Position numbers and translations under genes: made by a program. DNA of 64,000 nucleotides from Acidobacteriota bacterium (GTDB lineage: Bacteria > Acidobacteriota > Terriglobia > Bryobacterales > Bryobacteraceae): NCBI GenBank assembly GCA_025350695.1, contig JANXXI010000247.1:42543-106542 (forward strand). The letters are read 5' to 3'. Below the pieces are notes generated by a model. That model searched no databases, was not told the DNA's origin, and saw nothing but the letters and a program-made list of their open reading frames with translations. Of the stretch, positions 1 to 7,766 are shown one piece after another (positions within the stretch are counted from its first letter, which is position 1; the number at the start of each line of letters is the position of its first letter).

Positions 1-211
1 GGATCCGGCGGCTGTGGGTGGCGTCATTGAGAAATAGTCTAGAGGCGGCAACGGCTCCAAATGTTCCTCCGCCGATGACAATCACGTCGAATTCGCGTGA
101 TTTTCCGGCGATTATAATTTTGGTGCTATCGATCGCTTCTTGCAATGTGTTGCAGAGGAATCGGCCCATATTGTCGAGCGAAAAGCTCGTCGTCTCAGCT
201 TGCAGTCCCAT
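1..211 (-). CDS. GMC-type FAD oxidoreductase, N-terminal part (cut by window edge)
   Basis: Reading leftwards from an ATG at 209-211, 70 codons are open to the window edge. A strong AGGAGG Shine-Dalgarno sequence precedes the ATG, which fixes the start. Residues 41-56 hold a dinucleotide-binding beta-alpha-beta signature (FDVIVIGGGTFGAV), the FAD-binding start of glucose-methanol-choline type oxidoreductases. The roughly 40-residue leader ahead of it (RFLCNTLQEAID) is, from memory, like the leader of acidobacterial GMC-like proteins. Such enzymes oxidise alcohols or sugars with FAD; the substrate cannot be told from this part. The gene is not inherently truncated: it simply leaves the window. 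Family fairly sure, subfamily not. Confidence 0.72.
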   Translation of the reverse strand, partial: MGLQAETTSFSLDNMGRFLCNTLQEAIDSTKIIIAGKSREFDVIVIGGGTFGAVAASRLFLNDATHSRRI

Positions 212-573
212 ACGTAATAGACCTCCTGTATTAGGTGCTCCACACGTATATCACAGATAATCGCCGTACGAAAGCCCCGCATTTGGGGGGTGAGCTTTGA
301 GATTTTCCGAATGGATGAATTGGAATGTTCCAAAATTCGCGTGTAAGTGGAGACGCCGTACCCTACTTCTTGAACAGCCGCGCTGTAACCTGTTTGTGGA
401 TGCGACTGCTGAAGAAAGTGCAAAACTGAGGACGAGGCCGAAAAGATGTTCCTGCAAGGGCAACCAGGCGGTGGATACCTTCGAACTTTTGTCCGGTTGT
501 GCGGCAAGCGTAGTCGCTGTTGGGTCAATGGAAAGGCGCGTGGACCATTCCGGCTCATCCGCCTTTTCATGGA
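212..573. other. Intergenic stretch, no gene recognised
   Basis: This stretch lies between the start of the GMC oxidoreductase gene and the inverted-repeat element. Several short reading frames are open on both strands. None has a convincing ribosome site together with a recognisable product. It should contain the promoter of the GMC gene (read leftwards), but I could not pick a clear -35/-10 pair. Confidence 0.5.
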
Positions 574-681
574 AAAACGGGGACTGACGGAACAGACAGC
601 TTTTTTTCGCAAATTACCTTTCAGAAAAATCAACCGCTTGCGATAGCGAAAAAAGATGTCAGTTTCGTCAGTCCCCGTTTT
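574..681. repeat. Inverted-repeat element, copy 1 (MITE/REP-like)
   Basis: The element is bounded by a perfect 16-bp inverted repeat, AAAACGGGGACTGACG at 574-589 and its complement at 666-681. Inside is a second, imperfect inverted pair (a T-rich run plus CGC, and its complement GCG plus an A-rich run), so the whole unit can fold into one long hairpin. A second copy, close to 87% identical by eye, lies at 54161-54281 with longer ends. No open frame is shared by the two copies. The right end lies 16 bp beyond the stop codon of the TonB receptor gene, so the transcribed hairpin could also end or stabilise that message. Confidence 0.75.
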
Positions 682-697
682 GCACGAACTACCGCAG

Positions 698-3600
698 CTA
701 GAAATCTACGCGGAGAGCGAACTGGAACACTCGCGGATTTCCCTGCGTTCCAGTAAACTTCCCGAACGTGGAGGGCGGTACCGGGGCTGTACCGCCAGGC
801 GTTTGCGAAGTGAATGGATCGCGAACCAGGCCGAAGGTCGAAATGCCGGTGAAGTGTTGCGTATTGGTCACATTGAACGCTTCCGTGCGGAAGGTCAGCT
901 TGATCTTCTCAGTGATAGTAAAGCTCTTGTACAGGCCTAGATCGATGTTGAACAAACTCGGAAGGCGCAACACATTGCGGTTTCCGTATTCACCCGGATT
1001 TGCGTTGCGATAGCTTTGGTAGGCATAGGTTGGATCGCTGAACAGGTTGGGGTCTCCGGTGCGGGTTGGGTTCGCTTTTAATTCGCGAATCGCTACACCG
1101 TTAGACTGCGAGTTGAAGTTCGTTGCCCATTGACTGGAATCGAACGGCTGGCCGGAAGGTAGTCCGGACGCCCAGCGGAAGATACCAGTTGAGGTCCAGC
1201 CGCCCAGGATTGCCTGTTCCACGCGATTGGCGTTGCCGAAGAACATCTTGCCCTTACCGGACGGCAGTTCGTACAGGAAGTTCATGTTGACGTTGTGGCG
1301 GATGTCGAAATTCGAATTGGCGCGGTTGACGTTCAGATCGAACGGATTCTGCACGAACGGGGAACCGAAGTTGCCAGTCACACTCGTATTTTGCGCACCA
1401 GAGGCGATGTCGATTGAGTGCCCGGTGGTGTAGTTCAGATCGAACGAGACTCCTTTTTCCAAACGCTTGCGAAACGAGAATTGCGCCGAGTGGAAGTCGG
1501 AGGTACCCAGCGTGGAGAATGTGGTAAGGGCGCCGTATTGAGGTTGGTAGAACAGTGGATTGGAAGTGGGACCGCGGAGATCCCATATGTCTTGAACCGT
1601 TGTGTAGTCGGTGGTGTTGTTGCCGCCCACTACCGTGCGCGCGATGCGGCGGTAAGCGGCTTGCGTTGCAGTCAGACTCACCGTCTGACCTAGGAAAGTC
1701 GCGTTGCCTGCCAACTTCGGCAGCATGTTTTCAAAGAAAGGAATGTTACCTACCGCGGTGATCGGCGTGACCTTATCACGCAGGTCGATCAATTGCCGAA
1801 TGGAGGTGTACCAATCGGCGCCAGACTTCGGATCCTTGATGTTATTCGGAGTCATCACGTCACGGCTAAGGAGCAGCGAGCGCGCGATGCGTCCGACATA
1901 GGCGGCTTCAAACGAGAATCCACGCCCCAGTTCCCGGGCTGCGCTGATATTAAATGCATGGTTGTAGGGCGTGGTCAGCTTGTCGTCGAGAGACGATTGG
2001 ATGCGTCGGCTGGAATCCGCGGGCTGGCCGGAAGGAAACGCCAGGCTGGATGGAATGATAAGTTTGGGTAAGTTGCGTATCTCCTGATTTAGGCCAGTAA
2101 ACAAAGGGGGAAGATTCGTCGTTGTATTGAAAGTATTCGCCGAAATCCCGGCTGCGGAAGTGAATCCGATGGCGTTGACGGCATCGAAGTTGACAGCCAG
2201 CGCGCTACCAATACGGTCGTACACTATGCGGTATCCGCCGCGCAGCACCATCTTCTTCGAGAACTGCCAGGCAGCTGAAATCGACGGGGCAAAATTGTTC
2301 CAATCCTGGGAATAGAAGCCAGGCTTACCGTTCGCCTTTCCCGAGTAGTCCAGAGTGAGCAACCCATTGTAGGGGACGCCACTAGCGGAACCGGCAACAC
2401 GTTGGTCAAAAAAAGTGCTGAGGCTGGTGGTTGGGGCAACCTGATAACCAGTGGCCTCGTAAACCGGGGTGGACGTGGACCAACGGACACCAGCATTAAT
2501 GGTGATGGTGGGACGAATGCGCCACGAATCCTGGATATAACCCTCATACTCCTCGGTCTTAAAGTTACGCGCGACGCCTGTTCCTGGAGCCTGCACCTTA
2601 CCGCTGCGATCATAGACGAGGTTGGCGGTGTATTGAGGAAGGCGTCCTATCAACGCCCCCAGGGCATCGCGGGTATTAATCGCCGACCTTGATGCGAGGT
2701 TCGGGAAAATATTATTCCCAGCGGCATCGAGATACAGGCTATCTCCCGAGCCCTCGTAGAAGGATGGGTTTGTTGTTAACGCGTCGTAGGAGGCGCTGTA
2801 TGCATTCCTGTTGTTGGAGATCCAGCGAAAATTGACGCCAGCCTGAACGGTATGCTTACCCTTGCTCCACGAAATGTCGTCCACGATGTTATGAACCGGC
2901 GTCGTGCGCACTCTGGCGCGTGAGAAGTTCAAGGGTTGGAAGACGAAGCGGAAAACGACCGAGTTCTGATTCGAATCTCCGCCCGTGGTGATTGCGTCAC
3001 GAGTTATGCCGTAGCGGAATGAATTAATAAGGTTGGGCGAAACCGTCCATGATTCGCTGACGGCGAGACCGCGCGGATGGGCCCAGGTCTGCACCTGCGC
3101 CGTGTCTGGGAAGCGGGAAGTGCCGGTGGAAACATCGTTCTGGTAGTTACCGCGGACGTTGAGGTTGTGTTTCGAGTTCAGAATATAGTCAACGCGAGCC
3201 GTTGCCGTTGCTTGCCTCACAGGGGTTGAGGAATTGAAACGGAGGCCGCTTGTATTCAACCCGTCGCCCACGGTGGTGTCATTCGCGGAATACTTCGCCG
3301 CGGCAGCCGCAAGAATGCCGATAGTGGCGTTGTTCGTTCCCGGGTCCACTTTGTTCGACGCCAGATAGGCGGAACTGATCTGAGCACGGTTCAGGCAGGT
3401 AACACCGGAAGGAGTGCCTGCCGGGCAACTGGGGTCGCTCGCGCCATTCGCCGAAAAATACCGCACGATACCCTGGCCCAGCGACGGTAGCGGAACCTGG
3501 TTGACCACAACCGAGCCCTTTGCTTCACGGAACTGTTCATAGTTGAAAAAGAAGAAGATCTTGTCTTTCTTGATCGGACCGCCGATGGACCCGCCAAAGT

Positions 3601-4435
3601 TGTTGCGCAGCAGCTTGGGCCGCTCAACGCCGGCCTTGTTACTAAACCAATCATTGGCGCTGGTCTTAGTGTTGCGGTGATATTCGTACAGGGAACCATT
3701 GAACTGGTTGCTGCCGGACTTAGTAAGCAGGGCGATTTGGGCGCCTGACGAACGGCCTTGATCGGCGTTCGGGTTTGTGGTGGTCACGCGAAATTCCTGG
3801 AGGGAATCGGGGGTGACTCGCAAGACACTGAAAAAAGTGTTTCCAGAACGGGCATCGCCGCCGTACTGGTCCTGATCGTTCACATCGACGCCGTCAAGGG
3901 TAACGTTAGCTTGATCGAACCGTCCACCATTCACCGAACCGCCGGCGGTCACACCGGGCTGTAGCGAGAGCAAGCCCACAACATTGCGGGCGCTAAGCGG
4001 CAGGTCGCGAACTTGGGTCGAATTGAATGCGTTGCCGATGGTGGCGTCGGTTGTGTTGACAACGGAGGCCTGAGCGTTTACCACCAATATTTCGTTGACT
4101 GAGCCGACTTCGGAAAACTTCATGGTGATGCTCTGCGAAGTGTTCACCAGCACGTCGAGACTCTTGCTGATGAGCGCCTTGAAACCGGTCATCTCAACCT
4201 TGAGATCGTAAAGTCCAGCCTGCAGTTGAGGGAAGGAAAATGCTCCGGTGGCGTCGCTGGTATCTGTTCGAATTGTGTTGGTGGCGCGGCTGGTGAGAGT
4301 CACCTTGGCGCCAGGAACAACCGCGTCCGTCGGATCGACTACTTTACCCGAAAGCGACGTGCTGGTTTGCGCGAAACTTAGTGAGTTAAAGGCCAGCAAG
4401 AATATGGTTAATGCCGCGCTGATTGAAGACTTCAT
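698..4435 (-). CDS. TonB-dependent receptor with carboxypeptidase-regulatory domain (Oar-like)
   Basis: This is an outer-membrane, TonB-energised receptor or transporter; the substrate is unknown. The 1,245-residue product starts with a signal peptide (about residues 1-23, cleavage after SFAQ). A Cna-B/carboxypeptidase-regulatory-like domain follows at about 27-105 (SLSGKVVDPTDAVVPGAKV). Next comes a plug domain around 120-230 (DLPLSARNVVGLLSLQPG, VNGGRFDQANVTLDGVDVND), then a long beta-barrel ending in the C-terminal phenylalanine typical of outer-membrane proteins. Length and order match the large receptor family greatly expanded in Acidobacteriota. The start ATG has GAGGGG a few bases upstream. 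The gene stands alone, with an inverted-repeat element just past its stop. No SusD-like partner is next to it, which is usual for this family. Confidence 0.93.
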   Translation of the reverse strand: MKSSISAALTIFLLAFNSLSFAQTSTSLSGKVVDPTDAVVPGAKVTLTSRATNTIRTDTSDATGAFSFPQLQAGLYDLKVEMTGFKALISKSLDVLVNTSQSITMKFSEVGSVNEILVVNAQASVVNTTDATIGNAFNSTQVRDLPLSARNVVGLLSLQPGVTAGGSVNGGRFDQANVTLDGVDVNDQDQYGGDARSGNTFFSVLRVTPDSLQEFRVTTTNPNADQGRSSGAQIALLTKSGSNQFNGSLYEYHRNTKTSANDWFSNKAGVERPKLLRNNFGGSIGGPIKKDKIFFFFNYEQFREAKGSVVVNQVPLPSLGQGIVRYFSANGASDPSCPAGTPSGVTCLNRAQISSAYLASNKVDPGTNNATIGILAAAAAKYSANDTTVGDGLNTSGLRFNSSTPVRQATATARVDYILNSKHNLNVRGNYQNDVSTGTSRFPDTAQVQTWAHPRGLAVSESWTVSPNLINSFRYGITRDAITTGGDSNQNSVVFRFVFQPLNFSRARVRTTPVHNIVDDISWSKGKHTVQAGVNFRWISNNRNAYSASYDALTTNPSFYEGSGDSLYLDAAGNNIFPNLASRSAINTRDALGALIGRLPQYTANLVYDRSGKVQAPGTGVARNFKTEEYEGYIQDSWRIRPTITINAGVRWSTSTPVYEATGYQVAPTTSLSTFFDQRVAGSASGVPYNGLLTLDYSGKANGKPGFYSQDWNNFAPSISAAWQFSKKMVLRGGYRIVYDRIGSALAVNFDAVNAIGFTSAAGISANTFNTTTNLPPLFTGLNQEIRNLPKLIIPSSLAFPSGQPADSSRRIQSSLDDKLTTPYNHAFNISAARELGRGFSFEAAYVGRIARSLLLSRDVMTPNNIKDPKSGADWYTSIRQLIDLRDKVTPITAVGNIPFFENMLPKLAGNATFLGQTVSLTATQAAYRRIARTVVGGNNTTDYTTVQDIWDLRGPTSNPLFYQPQYGALTTFSTLGTSDFHSAQFSFRKRLEKGVSFDLNYTTGHSIDIASGAQNTSVTGNFGSPFVQNPFDLNVNRANSNFDIRHNVNMNFLYELPSGKGKMFFGNANRVEQAILGGWTSTGIFRWASGLPSGQPFDSSQWATNFNSQSNGVAIRELKANPTRTGDPNLFSDPTYAYQSYRNANPGEYGNRNVLRLPSLFNIDLGLYKSFTITEKIKLTFRTEAFNVTNTQHFTGISTFGLVRDPFTSQTPGGTAPVPPSTFGKFTGTQGNPRVFQFALRVDF

Positions 4436-4860
4436 TTCAAATTTCCCCTCATTGTTAAACCCTGGTTTTCAGCCGGGTACGTTGATAGTAATGTTGAGAG
4501 AAGGAGAGTGAAGTGAGGCGGCGGACGGCCGTCGAACGCTCGAAAACGTGGAGCAAGAACTGAAGCTTCACCATTGCAACCCCTTTCCCAATTGGTCCCG
4601 AACGTCGCTGCAAGATCTTCCGGCCAAATGGAATCAAAGCGCGGAAGCAGTTTTATAGATATTCACAGATCTGAAACGGGAAGTCAAGGTTTAGTCTTCG
4701 GGATGCATTTCAACAAGGCGCTTGTCCGCAGTCCAATCCATGCCTTCAATCTTCGTGTTTGAGACCAGCTTCGCCATGGGTTTTATCGCCGCGCCGCTGT
4801 TATTGTGGGGTGAATGCATGGCTTATATGAATCTGAGACCTTAACAACAAGGAGGCAGCC
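4436..4860. other. Intergenic region between divergent genes
   Basis: This 425-bp region separates the TonB receptor (minus) from the small membrane protein genes (plus), so it must hold promoters for both directions. On the minus strand a TTGACT lies around 4680-4688 with an AT-rich stretch (TATCTATAA) about 20 bp downstream. It is a possible but poorly spaced promoter for the receptor. No further gene is seen. Confidence 0.4.
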
Positions 4861-5052
4861 ATGATGTTTCTTGTTCTTCTCTTAATTCCACCGGCGACAT
4901 TATGCGTCCTCGCCTGGTTCACTTTCAGCAAATTCCGCCAAGCCAAACGCGGCGAAGCGGAGATGGCTGCGGCTGGCGCATGGATGGCGTTGACCGGCAT
5001 TCTCATTCTTGCCTACGGCTATTGCTGGGCAACGCTCCGCATCGGCGGGTAA
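4861..5052 (+). CDS. Small two-helix membrane protein, copy 1 (intact)
   Basis: The predicted protein has 63 residues. The ATG is preceded by AAGGAGG at good spacing, which makes this a real gene despite its size. Residues 1-22 form a very hydrophobic helix (MMFLVLLLIPPATLC). A short charged segment (KFRQAKRGEAE) follows, then a second hydrophobic helix at about 37-57. I do not recognise the family. Two further reading frames downstream (5074-5267 and 5299-5498) show the same layout of helix, basic loop and helix, and look like damaged tandem copies. Function is unknown; small double-spanning proteins of this kind often modulate membrane complexes, but nothing here says which. Confidence 0.72.
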   Translation: MMFLVLLLIPPATLCVLAWFTFSKFRQAKRGEAEMAAAGAWMALTGILILAYGYCWATLRIGG

Positions 5053-5073
5053 GCACAGCAAGGAAGGAGAAAC

Positions 5074-5267
5074 GTGTTTGTAATACTTTGGATAACCATA
5101 CCGCGGCGCTTTTGGGCTTGATAGTCGTGCTAACTAACCGCATCAACTCGCGAGAAAAGCAGTTGCTGTGGCGAGGTTGGCTGATGGCTTGCATCGCACT
5201 GCCCTTCTTAGTAGTAGGAGTGTGTGGTGGGCTGATGGAAGTATGGTCAATATATAGGCTCAAATAG
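5074..5267 (+). pseudogene. Small membrane protein, copy 2 (apparent frameshift)
   Basis: A GTG at 5074 has a strong upstream GGAAGGAG. Its frame reads MFVILWITIP and then stops after 15 codons. The frame open further on, up to the stop at 5267, continues as AALLGLIVVLTNRINSREKQ followed by a second hydrophobic helix. Joining the two near 5101-5107 (one missing base, as if a CCGGCGGCG had become CCGCGGCG) gives a 65-residue protein. It lines up with copy 1 over both helices and the basic loop. Either this is a recent frameshift or the sequence has an error here. A shorter product from the ATG at 5184 is possible but would lack the first helix. Confidence 0.55.
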
Positions 5268-5298
5268 GTCATACCCATCCGCACGTTGAGGAAGATAA

Positions 5299-5498
5299 AT
5301 ATTTCTGATTCTTCGGCTAGGCACATCGGTTTCGCTCGCTTTAGCAGTGTGTTCTTCTTCGCTATCATTTCCCAGCGTAGTGATCTAAACGAAAGACGTA
5401 TCTGGTGGCTGGGCATACTGATGGGCCTAATCGCCTTCTCCTCCTTGCTCTTTCGAACTTGCATTAACATCGCGAATTTTATTTCTCTAGCGAAGTAA
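5299..5498 (+). pseudogene. Small membrane protein, copy 3 (degenerate start and frameshift)
   Basis: A GAGGAAG Shine-Dalgarno-like site is followed by ATA at 5299, where copies 1 and 2 have ATG or GTG. That frame reads IFLILRLGTSVSLALAV, matching the first helix of the other copies. The frame then has to change near 5345-5355, beside a TTC repeat, to reach FFFAIISQRSDLNERRIWW and the second helix. This part resembles the loop and second helix of copy 2 (R..E...W.G.LM..IA). The combined picture is a decayed third tandem copy. An alternative is a shorter intact protein starting at GTG 5349 or TTG 5286. Confidence 0.45.
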
Positions 5499-5534
5499 GT
5501 GGATCATGCATAGCTGATCCTATAAAGTAATGTA

Positions 5535-7655
5535 GTGACCCGACTCGCCGCCTTCATCCTACTGGCTACTACCGCTCTTGCCCAATCCGATTGGCCCACC
5601 TTCGGTAACGACCCCGGCGCCATGCGCTACTCTCCCCTGCGTCAAATCAACACCTCGAACGTCACCCGCCTTCAACCCGCCTGGACATTTCGCACCGGCA
5701 AACCAGGCTCCGAAGCCGTTCCGCTCGTCATCAACGGAATACTATACGTCAACGCACCGGACGGGGTCTATGCGCTCGTCCCTGAAACCGGCGAGCTGCT
5801 GTGGAAGCACGCCGCCGCGCCTATCGCGCTTCGGGGTCTGGCTTACTGGCCGGGCTCGGCCAACATTCACCCGCGAGTGTTCACCGGTAATGGCCCCTAT
5901 CTATTAGCGCTAGACGTCACCACAGGCAAACCCGCGCCAGGCTTCGGGAATGAGGGCCGCGTCGATCTAAAAAAGGGTGTGCTCGGCGATTTGAAAGATG
6001 GCCGCTACGCCCTGCAATCCCCACCGGCCATCTTCGGTGACGTTGTCATCACTGGCTCAAGTAACGGCGAAGGTTCACCCACGCTCGGACTCTATGGCGA
6101 CATTCGCGGATGGGACGCTAAGTCCGGTAAGCTGCTCTGGACATTCCATACCGTGCCCCGGCCAGGCGAACCTGGGGCCGAAACATGGCCCACCGATGGC
6201 TGGAAAAATCGCTCCGGCACCAACGTCTGGGGCTTCTTCACGGTCGATGTGAAACGCGGCATCGTCTACGCCCCGCTCGGCTCGCCCACTTCCGATTTCT
6301 ATGGCAAGGATCGTATCGGCGACAACCTGTATGGCAACTCGCTAGTTGCGCTCGACGCCCGCACCGGCGCAAAGAAGTGGCATCAACAGTTGGTGCATCA
6401 CGACATTTGGGATTACGATCTAGCCGCACCTCCGGCCTTATTCGACATTCGCCGCAATGGCCGCATCATCCCCGCCGTGGCACAAATCACCAAGATGGGC
6501 CTGCTCTTCGTCTTCGATCGCGTCACCGGCGCGCCCATCTACGGCATGGAAGAACGCGAAGTGCCTCAAACCATCGTGCCCGGCGAAGTCACCGCGAAAA
6601 CGCAGCCCTTCCCCATGAAGCCGCCGCCGCTTGGCAAGAACACATTTCGCATGGAAGAGATGTACAACTTGACGCCGGAACATGCACGTTTTTGCAAGGA
6701 TTTGTTTGAAACAAATCAGATGAAAATTGGCGGCCCCTACACGCCGTTACCCCTTGAAGGGAACGCGTTGCTTTTTCCCAGCACACTAGGCGGTGGCAAC
6801 TGGGGAGGCGTTTCGGTCGACCCAACTCTTGGCCGCCTATTCGTAAATATCATGCACGTGGGCCAATGGGGACACATGGAAAAGCGCGGCGCCGATTATG
6901 TGAGGACGTCTGCCTACGGAAACTACGCGCGGTTCTGGAATCGCGAAACACGCGTGCCTTGCCAAAATCCGCCCTTCGGGGAAATGGTTGCGGTTGATCT
7001 CGCCACGGGCGACATTGCCTGGCGCGCGCCGCTCGGCCACATCGATTCGCTGGAAGTGATCGGCGTGCGCGACACCGGCACGGTGAGTCTCGGTGGCAGC
7101 CTCGCCACGGCTGGAAGTCTTGTGTTCATCGGAGCCACCAACGATGCCCGCTTCCGCGCCTATGATTCGAAGGTTGGCAAAGCGCTTTGGGAAGTTAAGC
7201 TGGAGGCGAACGCGCATTCGAGCCCTGTCACTTATATGGGTCGCGATGGCCGTCAATACATTGTGCTGATGGCCGCCGGCGGGGGAGCTTTCTTCGGCGG
7301 CGCACCCAGCAACACGCTTGTCGCTTTTGCTCTTCCCGACGCACCACGCAAGCCGCTCCCCCTGGCGGTATCAAAGGCAGTAGCAGCGGCAGCGGAAGCC
7401 CGTCGCGGCGAACCGAAAGTAGGAGCCTTCACGCCACTTGCATTGGCCTCCGGCGATGCCAAAGCTCTAGTCGAAAAAACCTGCGGAACAGGTTGCCATG
7501 CAATTGAAGTCGTAACAAGTCAACGTATGAGCCAGACGGATTGGGACGGAGTTGTTCAAAACATGGTGGCGCGCGGCGCACAAGCTTCGGACGCTGAGGT
7601 CAAAGCGATCGTGGAATATTTGGGCAAGACGCTTGGCAAGAGCGAAGGAAAGTAG
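5535..7655 (+). CDS. PQQ-dependent dehydrogenase with C-terminal cytochrome c domain
   Basis: This is a periplasmic quinoprotein that oxidises a sugar or alcohol with pyrroloquinoline quinone and passes electrons to a haem. The 706 residues comprise a signal peptide (about 1-18) and an eight-bladed propeller of the quinoprotein glucose/alcohol dehydrogenase family. Its start is typical (DWPTFGNDPGAMRYSPL.QI), and HHDIWDYDLAAPP and GGNWGGVSVDP are the expected conserved stretches. A C-terminal cytochrome domain begins near residue 645. Its haem site reads C650-GTG-C654-H655, i.e. CX3CH instead of CXXCH, and Met677 is a plausible distal ligand. Translation starts at GTG 5535 with only a weak ribosome site. 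The substrate cannot be deduced. Confidence 0.88.
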   Translation: MTRLAAFILLATTALAQSDWPTFGNDPGAMRYSPLRQINTSNVTRLQPAWTFRTGKPGSEAVPLVINGILYVNAPDGVYALVPETGELLWKHAAAPIALRGLAYWPGSANIHPRVFTGNGPYLLALDVTTGKPAPGFGNEGRVDLKKGVLGDLKDGRYALQSPPAIFGDVVITGSSNGEGSPTLGLYGDIRGWDAKSGKLLWTFHTVPRPGEPGAETWPTDGWKNRSGTNVWGFFTVDVKRGIVYAPLGSPTSDFYGKDRIGDNLYGNSLVALDARTGAKKWHQQLVHHDIWDYDLAAPPALFDIRRNGRIIPAVAQITKMGLLFVFDRVTGAPIYGMEEREVPQTIVPGEVTAKTQPFPMKPPPLGKNTFRMEEMYNLTPEHARFCKDLFETNQMKIGGPYTPLPLEGNALLFPSTLGGGNWGGVSVDPTLGRLFVNIMHVGQWGHMEKRGADYVRTSAYGNYARFWNRETRVPCQNPPFGEMVAVDLATGDIAWRAPLGHIDSLEVIGVRDTGTVSLGGSLATAGSLVFIGATNDARFRAYDSKVGKALWEVKLEANAHSSPVTYMGRDGRQYIVLMAAGGGAFFGGAPSNTLVAFALPDAPRKPLPLAVSKAVAAAAEARRGEPKVGAFTPLALASGDAKALVEKTCGTGCHAIEVVTSQRMSQTDWDGVVQNMVARGAQASDAEVKAIVEYLGKTLGKSEGK

Positions 7656-7734
7656 AAGGCGGGATTAGACTCAAAAGTCTCTCCCAGCAACCCCACACAT
7701 CAAGATCATTTTCCTTCAATAAATTCGCATGAGC

Positions 7735-7740
7735 TATAAT
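7735..7740 (+). promoter_or_regulatory. Candidate -10 box for the kinase-cyclase gene
   Basis: A perfect TATAAT lies 26 bp upstream of the kinase-cyclase ATG at 7767. No good -35 hexamer is seen at 16-18 bp, so the promoter may be weak or need an activator. The position is right for a short leader. Confidence 0.4.
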
Positions 7741-7766
7741 AAAGCGCACGTGATGGCGATATTTTA

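Noticed and set aside
1..6. Window begins exactly with a BamHI site, GGATCC
   Set aside because: It might reflect a cloned-insert end, but the GMC frame reads through it without disturbance and other GGATCC sites occur inside the window, so it carries no biological information.
112..633. 173-codon minus-strand frame at the left end
   Set aside because: It overlaps the GMC oxidoreductase start in another frame and crosses the inverted-repeat element; composition is Arg/Ser-rich and there is no ribosome site.
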